Of a stretch of 64,000 bases of DNA, positions 57,721 through 64,000 are shown in pieces. Position numbers and translations under genes: made by a program. The notes under the pieces are model-generated. The model was not told the origin of the DNA, searched no databases, and was given only the letters and a program-made list of their open reading frames with translations. Positions within the stretch are counted from its first letter, which is position 1, and every line of letters begins with the position of its first letter. Where the stretch lies: assembly GCA_947311845.1 (NCBI GenBank), contig CAMZMU010000062.1, positions 46,024,030-46,088,029 of the forward strand, written 5' to 3'. The DNA comes from Poa pratensis (taxonomy: Eukaryota > Streptophyta > Magnoliopsida > Poales > Poaceae).

Positions 57721-59092
57721 ATGGACCTGGCCGACATGTACGCCTTGCTGGTGCAGGGGAACGGCATCTTGGGCGGCGGGGGTTACCTGGCGGACCCGAC
57801 AACGTGGGGCGCGTGGGCGCACCAGGGACACCGGCTGTGGGCGTCCATGTCGGAGGAGTTCTGGGTGTACGTGTACAAGGTGCGGCGGTGCCCGCAGCCG
57901 TGCAGCCACGACTGGACGGCGTGCCCCTACGCGCACAAGGGCGAGCGCGCACGCCGCCACGACCCGCGCCGCTTCCCCTACCTCGCCGTCTCCTGCCCGG
58001 ACTACCGCGCGCAGGCGCAGGCGCAGATGGCCGCCGGAGGCGGGCAGCCGCCGCCGATCTGCGGGCGCGGGCTCAAGTGCCGGTACGCGCACGGCGTGTT
58101 CGAGCTGTGGCTGCACCCGTCCCGGTTCCGCACGCGCATGTGCGAGGCCGGGCCACGCTGCGCCCGCCGGATCTGCTTCTTCGCCCACTTCGCCGCCGAG
58201 CTCAGGTGCGACGACCAAATCGTCGCCGCCGCCTCCGCAGCCGTGCCACTGCCGATGGCCTCCCTGCCGCGGTCGCCGCCGCGCATACTCCAGGGCGCTC
58301 CCTCTCCTCCTACGGCGTCTCCGCCGGCGCCGGCTGTTCCACGTGACCTGGTGTTCGATGATCTAGCCCATGTCGTTGCACTGGCAACTCTCTCTTCTCT
58401 CTGTAACACTCGAACTCGCAAGAACGAAGGAAGAAGAAGAAGAATGACACCAGGATTTTTGTGCTGCGTACTGCCGCTGCAGCTTTTCGGGGTTTTCTAT
58501 TTATATGTCTGTTACAACTGAAAAACGGAAAATCAGGATCGAGGAACGAGCACAACGGAGCTGCCATCCCAACTCCACTCGCCGCACGATCTGCACTAAG
58601 TCACGATGTCCACTTGAGCCCGTGCCATCCCACGAAGTCAACACCGCAACGGCTAACTACCTAGCTTATCGAATCCTAGGAAGATCAGGTCCAGACGTGC
58701 ACAAGAACACGCTACAAGACCTGCTTATTGTAACAGAAATAAACTACCTAACAGTCTTCAGTTAACTGTAGCAATTCCGACAAAAGCCTGAACCGCTACA
58801 GTGCCTAAAAGTGTTATTCTTCGACAGAGTTCAGTGCAGTGTTTAAACCAACAGCCCTGCAGGCCACCCAGGACAGGCTTCGGCTGCTGAGCGCCTGAGC
58901 CTGTACTCTGCTTTCGCCACCGACACCGTTTTTTCCGCCGCTGCTGCGGCCACTGCTTCCACCATGCCGCCGCTGATGACCTTACCGGCGGGCAACGGCG
59001 AGGATGTCAAGTGCGGCCATTGGGCGGAGGAGGAAGACTCCGCGGTGAACGACTACCCGCACTTTGATTTCATCATGGACCTGGTGAACTAG
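57721..59092 (+). pseudogene. Plant RR-TZF CCCH zinc-finger gene, interrupted near 3' end
   Basis: The start MDLADMYALLVQG leads to the plant-specific region EFWVYVYKVRRC with the C/H set C57, C61, C68, H72, then two CCCH fingers: C92-X21-C114-X5-C120-X3-H124 and C141-X5-C147-X4-C152-X3-H156, 16 residues apart. The usual first finger is C-X7-8-C, so this one is stretched by a Gln/Ala/Gly/Pro insert. Related TZF proteins bind mRNA, sit in cytoplasmic granules and act in hormone and stress responses. At about 58402 an LTR-like insertion begins, and the frame runs to a stop at 58521. The native tail resumes after it (ERLSLYSAFATDTVF to DFIMDLVN, stop 59090-59092). A truncated 266-aa protein keeping both fingers is still possible. 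Confidence 0.87.
58402..58853 (-). mobile_element. Solo-LTR-like insertion in CCCH gene (Copia-like)
   Basis: On the minus strand the block starts TGTTGGTTTAAACACTG and ends GAGTTCGAGTGTTACA, with a TATAAATAG promoter-like motif near 58505-58495 about 100 bases before the end. This layout is typical of short Copia LTRs. I could not find a matching TSD (CTCTC on the left, GCCCT on the right), so the borders or the mechanism are uncertain. Confidence 0.6.
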
Positions 59093-59699
59093 GTAACTGA
59101 GGTGAGGAATAATTACCGGACGATCGAAGGGTCGATCCAGCAAGAAGTGTCACTGCCTGCGCGCGTGATCTGCGTCAGTGCGTGCAAGCGTTTCTGTCGT
59201 GTGTGTGCAGGATTCTTAGGTTGTTTGCATGTCATGCATGGATGCCACGTGGCAGGTGGTCGATCGATCGGACCAAGAGAGAGCTGGGAACGAACGTGCA
59301 TGTGTACAGTATATAGCGTGCCTGCTCATAATAAGTGTCGTGTCCATGTGAATTTATCACATGCAAAATGTACATTGCAAAATTGCAATTGTTAATGATT
59401 ATGTCGTCTTAGTAATCTACCAATCTGTGCATGTCTATTTTTATTCAGTGTATATTTTGTCCCTCAGTTTTTATTCAGTGTAACTTTCATCACAACAATT
59501 AATTTTTGGCGTAAACTTGGTGAAACGTACAATTATCACATCTATCAAATGTTCATATGTTCATTTTCCTATGCACATGCATAAATGATTTGTTGAAGTC
59601 GATGCTTCTTTGGTTATTTTGTTTTGTAGACAATGTGGTTTATTTGTAGCCAACATAGAATTACATATTTTCTCATTGAAAAAAGCATTTTATTTTGTG
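59093..59699. other. CCCH gene downstream region
   Basis: This stretch is AT-rich after 59400 with no recognised gene. It should hold the old 3' UTR. Confidence 0.45.
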
Positions 59700-59935
59700 G
59701 ACCCCACAAATGTTTTTTTTCAAACGGAGGCAAAAGTTTTGCCCCAATCTATTAATTAAGAAGAAGAGAATTGCCAGTTAATTAGAGGAAAACCGGACGA
59801 AAACCAATACAAACGAACCACATGCGGACTACTCGCAAAGCAAGAAACCCTCTAACCGCACAAATGACCCAACCATCACTCTGATCCCACAAATGTTAGG
59901 TAACACACTCAAATGGAAACCCAACGGGTTTCCTC
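59700..59935 (-). mobile_element. Probable LINE tail, minus strand
   Basis: The complement reads AATAGATTGGGGCAAAACTT and TTGCCTCCGTTTG, a tail phrase common at plant LINE 3' ends. No coding part could be identified with confidence. Confidence 0.4.
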
Positions 59936-60129
59936 GTCTCTAAGAGGGTGTTGTTTTTTACCTCAAGTTTACACCACCATAAATTTAGCTTGCTAATTTC
60001 TTATGGCTTGGCCAATATTGGCAATGAAAAATGGAGTAAAATGGGAAAAGGAGCAATCACATAAGCCTCTTCAACATGGTCACCACGGTCTACGTGGCAA
60101 GAAAAATGTTGGAAATCGTCAAAACAATG

Positions 60130-60495
60130 ACCAATGTTTTTTATGTCATGACGACATAAACCTCTTCAACGTGGTCACCACGGTCTACGTGGGGAATGGC
60201 TTGATCCTTTTGGTCTTCCGCCTGGCTGATGACTCCACCCCTAGTGGCTCCCGAGCTCTTCGCTGCCTCAAAGCAGAAGTTCAGTGCATGATGCTCTCAC
60301 TAACAAAAGAGTGGATTTCTGACCTCAAGAAGGACATTTTCATGGTGTGTTCACTTAGGGCTTCTTGATATTGTCGTCCTATCTCCTAAGAGTGAGGACA
60401 TCATTTTCTGGACCCGCACGGGACAATGGAATCAATTCTGCCAGCTCCGCTTATAAAGCTCAATGCATCGGCTCCTTGGCATCCTGATGGCCCTT
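60130..60495 (+). mobile_element. Degenerate LINE ORF2 fragment
   Basis: The frame contains NLFNVVTTVYVGNG, LADDSTPSGSRALRCL and KEWISDLKKDIFMV, then EDIIFWTRTGQWN in another frame. The order fits the segment after RT in plant LINE ORF2 (the GNG...W region before zf-RVT). A local duplication is visible: CCTCTTCAACRTGGTCACCA occurs at 60066 and 60160. The piece is frameshifted and dead. Confidence 0.6.
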
Positions 60496-60519
60496 CACGT
60501 AGTTACCTGCGTGAAAAGT

Positions 60520-62230
60520 AAATGGGTTAGGTTGAGACTCCAAGTGCAGAGTGTGTAGTAAGTGAAAGACGTGTTTTCCTCACGAGGGGTGACTCGAGGG
60601 TTTAATATCGAACTCTCGGGGAATCAGTAGTGAAGATTTATCTTTCCTATCCTTCTTTTGGTTACCTACAAAACAAAGTAAATGTTTTGGTCCTCAACCT
60701 CACCTAGTGGTTGTCAAGCACAAGGTGTGAAAATGATATCAAGATAATATGCAATGCAAACAAGAAATAAATATGCAATGGTGGTAAATAAATATGCAAG
60801 GATGGTGGTAGCAATGATAAATGATATTTTTGGGTTTTATATGATGAATGCAAGATGGAAAAGTGTTTTTGTATTTTCGGATTTTTAAATGGCAGAAAAT
60901 GGAAAAGTGGTAAAAGTTGTTGGAAAGGTGTTTCTTATGATTAAAAATGGACCGGGGTTCATGGTTTCACAAATGCACTCTCTCTTTAATAAAGTGGTAG
61001 GCAATGGAACACTAGAGTTGACATATGAGATTGCAAACAACAGTTTAATGACAAGTTATAATTATATGGGCATCACGTCCTAACATAGAGACCTTTTGGT
61101 TATTAGTCTCTCTTATACTCCACCAAGATGCGAACTAAATCATAACACCTCAGTAATTAAGATAACTCAGAGTATAGCAATAAGTATCATGACATGAAGT
61201 TAAAATAAGAACATGCTAGATCTAGTCATGGAGGAAGTGGCAATGGTCACACCCACACCTCCGGTAGCATGGTATTTTTTTATCCCTAGTGAGGCAACAA
61301 AGTAAGGTAGAGATACCCAAGTGGATCGCAGAATTTCTCTCACGTTCACTGCACTAGCCACCCCCCGTTACTCCAACTAATGCACACGTTCCCCCTCACA
61401 CGCTCTCATAAACACGCTTGATCACGGCAAGTAAATAAGAACGGGGTACATAATATGCATCTACTTTCATAACTGAAACAAAACCATTGCAATCTCAAAC
61501 ATATATTAACTCATAAAAAGATCCACCACAAAGGTATTACATAGATGACCGTAATCATGTTCAGCAGCTCATACGGTACTAATTAGTGAAGCTCAAGAGA
61601 GAGGAGATACATAAGTTACTTCCACAAACCCATAGTCCAGAGGTGGACTACTCCCTCTTCATCATGGAGACGGTGGAGAAGTCGTTGGAGAAGATGGAGA
61701 CCACGCCGGCAGCGCCCCGCCGGAGTTTTCCCCCTCCAATGTGCAACTCCAGGTCTCTGTTTCGGTGTTTCTGTGTTTCTGCGGCGCTCCCTTCCGAAGG
61801 GCGTCGAGACTATTTTTATAGTCGGTTTTAGGTCAAGGCGAAGTCATGGACGAAAAGATCGACGGCAACGGAGCCTCGAGGCTCCAGATGGTGGGTCCCA
61901 CGTGGCCCAGGTACCTGGTCGCGTGGGCCACCCTCTTTTGGGCCTCGGGCCTCCGCTTGTTCGCTTCCTTCGCTCCCAAGTCTTCTTCATTCCAAAAACT
62001 GATGCTCGTAAATTTCCAGGTCATTTGGACGTCGTTTGGGTCCCTGAAACATTAAAATATGGAAAATAGGGTTTTCTTCCTGCGCAGGGTTAATTCCATA
62101 AAAATAGGAAAATCATGAAATATTCCAAAAATCATTATAAAACAGTGATATAACCCTTATATGATGCAAATATGACTGGAATATAAGTAAAATAATGCAA
62201 AGTTCATGTATGCATTTTACATGCATCACA
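60520..62230 (-). mobile_element. LTR fragment of a Gypsy-like element
   Basis: On the minus strand the block starts TGTGATGCATGTAAAATGC at 62230 and is preceded by the purine tract CGAAGGAGGA (62240-62231), so it reads as a 3' LTR. A promoter-like TATTTTTATAGTC lies near 61809-61822 on the plus strand, with GC-rich DNA beside it. The far end near 60520 is a guess. Some internal sequence extends to about 62400. The second LTR is absent. Confidence 0.5.
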
Positions 62231-62439
62231 TCCTCCTTCGTGAAGCATACTTGGAAGGTTTGCCCCACCCCCCAAGTATGGCTTCTTTGCATAGCTCGTG
62301 GTCCAAAACAGATTGTCATATGACTGCTTGGCTATTAGAGAATGGCCACATCAACCCTCTTGCTAACTCCGCAAATGTCAGCCCGAGATGACCCGACTGT
62401 CGGGTCCCGACACCTCATTTTTTTATTGCAGCTACTCTA

Positions 62440-62845
62440 AACCCATCTAGACTGGTGCGGCTTCCGGGCTATGATGCCCATCTCTGCTAGTGTCTTGTTG
62501 CAGGCAGTAGATATGTGCTACAATATTGCCATGCCATCATACCCCTTGCAACTCCCTTGGGGTCTGAAGTCAGATGTCATCCTCGTTGCGTGGGAAATTT
62601 GGAAGGAGTGGAATGGTAGGTTCTTCACAAACAAATCTTTGACTTCGTCGATGCTTTTCCAAAATATTAAATATCTTTGACTTCGTCGATGCTTTTCCAA
62701 AAGATTAAATATGAAGGCACTAATTGGATGCTAGCGGGTGCGAAAAAGCTTTCAGAGATTGTTCTTAGGCTAAGTTTTTTCCGCGGCTCTTGTCGTTCAT
62801 GTTTGCTTCTCCTATATCAATAAAAAGGTAAAGCTTTTGCCTTGT
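62440..62845 (+). mobile_element. LINE 3' fragment with 38-bp internal duplication
   Basis: The frame gives VILVAWEIWKEWNGRFFTNK, typical of the end of plant LINE ORF2, then GTNWMLAGAKKLSEIVLR in a second frame. The tail ATCAATAAAAAGGTAAAGC closes it. Bases 62635-62672 are repeated at 62673-62710 with one difference, which shifts the frame. Confidence 0.75.
62635..62710. repeat. 38-bp tandem duplication
   Basis: Two adjacent copies start ATCTTTGACTTCGTCGATGC; they differ at one base (ATATTAAAT against AGATTAAAT). Being 38 bp, the duplication breaks the reading frame of the LINE remnant. Confidence 0.95.
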
Positions 62846-62873
62846 TTTGAAATATATTTTGGCATGAGACGAT

Positions 62874-62904
62874 GAGAGAGAGAGTCAGTGTGTGTGTGTG
62901 TGTA

Positions 62905-62951
<47 letters not shown>

Positions 62952-62956
62952 GAGAG
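62874..62956. repeat. Compound microsatellite (GA)n-(GT)n-(GA)n
   Basis: GAGAGAGAGAGTCA is followed by about eight GT units and more than twenty GA units with a single T interruption. Confidence 0.97.
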
Positions 62957-64000
62957 CTAAGGGTTACTCCTTGAGCTCTAAGGGTGCATTTTTTTTTCTC
63001 CCGGTGAAAGGTCCCAAACATCTATATTTTGTGTGTAACCAAATTCACCAATGGTTTGCCCCAGGCTTAGTTGTCCCATGGGTTCTATGGCCGGGTATTA
63101 GGCGTGGATCTTGGATGTATTGTGCGCAACTAAACAATTGTTAGCCAAGGTGGCCAAATGTGGGAATATGAAAAACACATTAATATGATAGAATTGCACA
63201 TGCAAAATATAAGATTATGAGAACATAAGAAATTTGCGAAACTGGGTTTTCGACTTGTAGGGGTAAGAAAACACAAGAAGCCTACAATGCATAATCAAAC
63301 TAAGGTAAGCAGATGAAAGGTAAGATTAGGTCATCAATATGCAACTTATGGCATTTTCTTTGTTCTTTGTGCATGAGAATGTTAAGAAAATGTTTGGGTG
63401 GGTTGTGGAGTTTTTTTTTCCTTTAAAATCAAAATCAAAGAAATATTTCCTCCATTTCTCCCATGTGTTTATTCTATAATCAATGGAATGGATAATGTCA
63501 TCAAAGAAAATTTCGTATTCCTATATTTTCTCCACTATTCCTACGAACGAAAAAGGCCATGCCTTCTTTGGTTTCATATGACCAAAGTTTGTTTGATTGC
63601 ATCACAGATGAAAATTAGTTTCGAGTCAATGCTAGATTTTCTTGAAATCAAGTGAACTATTCATTTGAAAAAATTCCCACGTTATTCAAACCTACGAATC
63701 AAACAACAAACATAAAAAAAACACTAAGGATTTAAATCCTCCTTAATTTCTACGCAAATACTTCAAATCAAAGATGCCCTAAAGGAAAACAAAATATTTA
63801 TCACCATTTCTCTACTGCATCTCAAATCCCTATATCACCATCCATTCCCATAGGATGCAAACCCCACACAAACCATCTGCAACAAGCCAACAACGACCAG
63901 AGTACGTCTTTCCCATGTAAGGCATGCATCGTTTGGTTATTTCAGGCCACCTAAACTTCCACCTAATCCCTGCTGACTCCTGCCGTGGAACCTCCAGGAC
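62957..64000. other. Intergenic end of window, no gene seen
   Basis: AT-rich sequence. A frame at 63398-63655 has no recognisable domain, and no terminal repeats were identified. Confidence 0.5.

Noticed and set aside
57684..58346. 220-codon plus-strand frame overlapping the CCCH gene
   Set aside because: It is an out-of-frame shadow; only the frame beginning at 57721 shows the CCCH fingers.
59090..59100. Possible intron just after the CCCH stop (AGGTAACTGA)
   Set aside because: It looks like a splice donor but follows an in-frame stop at the conserved C-terminus; no downstream exon is recognisable.

Overview
The window is nuclear DNA of a grass, most likely a Triticeae species (wheat, Aegilops or barley group). 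This rests on the transposon families: Stowaway and Tourist MITEs, a CACTA element full of CCGGTACTAAAG-type repeats, grass Helitrons with TCTATACTACTATTAAAAG starts and hairpin-CTAG ends, a tRNA-Asp-primed Athila-type retrotransposon, and GC-rich monocot coding sequence. There is no bacterial, viral or organellar content and I saw no tRNA or rRNA gene. Genes are sparse and most of the sequence is transposons, often nested, with target-site duplications (TSDs) that can be read directly.

Layout. 1-9 kb: a Stowaway MITE, a Helitron (289-2494), a Tourist MITE, a LINE 3' end, a solo LTR (4400-5489) and a second Helitron (6130-8905). 9.7-14.3 kb: the one clearly intact gene, a six-exon minus-strand gene for a chloroplast-type Obg GTPase of 757 aa, with a 292-bp miniature LTR retrotransposon (SMART type) in intron 3. 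15.4-16.1 kb: a hAT element. 18.9-21.9 kb: a LINE remnant and a third Helitron carrying a scrambled BRI1-like fragment. 22.4-28.4 kb: an F-box gene on the minus strand split into three pieces by a CACTA element and an LTR element. 32.6-37.2 kb: a 5'-truncated LINE with perfect TSD, another LINE 3' end and a Stowaway. 38.2-45 kb: a Tourist MITE, unrecognised spliced gene models, a 153-bp tandem repeat and a wide field of AAGTTGCAG-like motifs. 46.1-55.5 kb: a young, complete but non-autonomous Athila-type element inserted in a tandem array (about 250- and 140-bp units). 57.7-59.1 kb: a plant CCCH tandem zinc-finger gene split near its 3' end by an LTR-like insertion. 59.7-64 kb: LINE and LTR remnants and a microsatellite.

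The genes do not form an operon or pathway. The plausible host loci are ObgC (intact), the F-box gene (dead), the CCCH gene (N-terminal half intact, tail displaced) and two weak unrecognised spliced models at 38.8-42.8 kb. The main interest is the readable insertion history: what landed where, with which TSD, and which gene pieces were captured or broken. I found no convincing evidence of a wholly new biological system.
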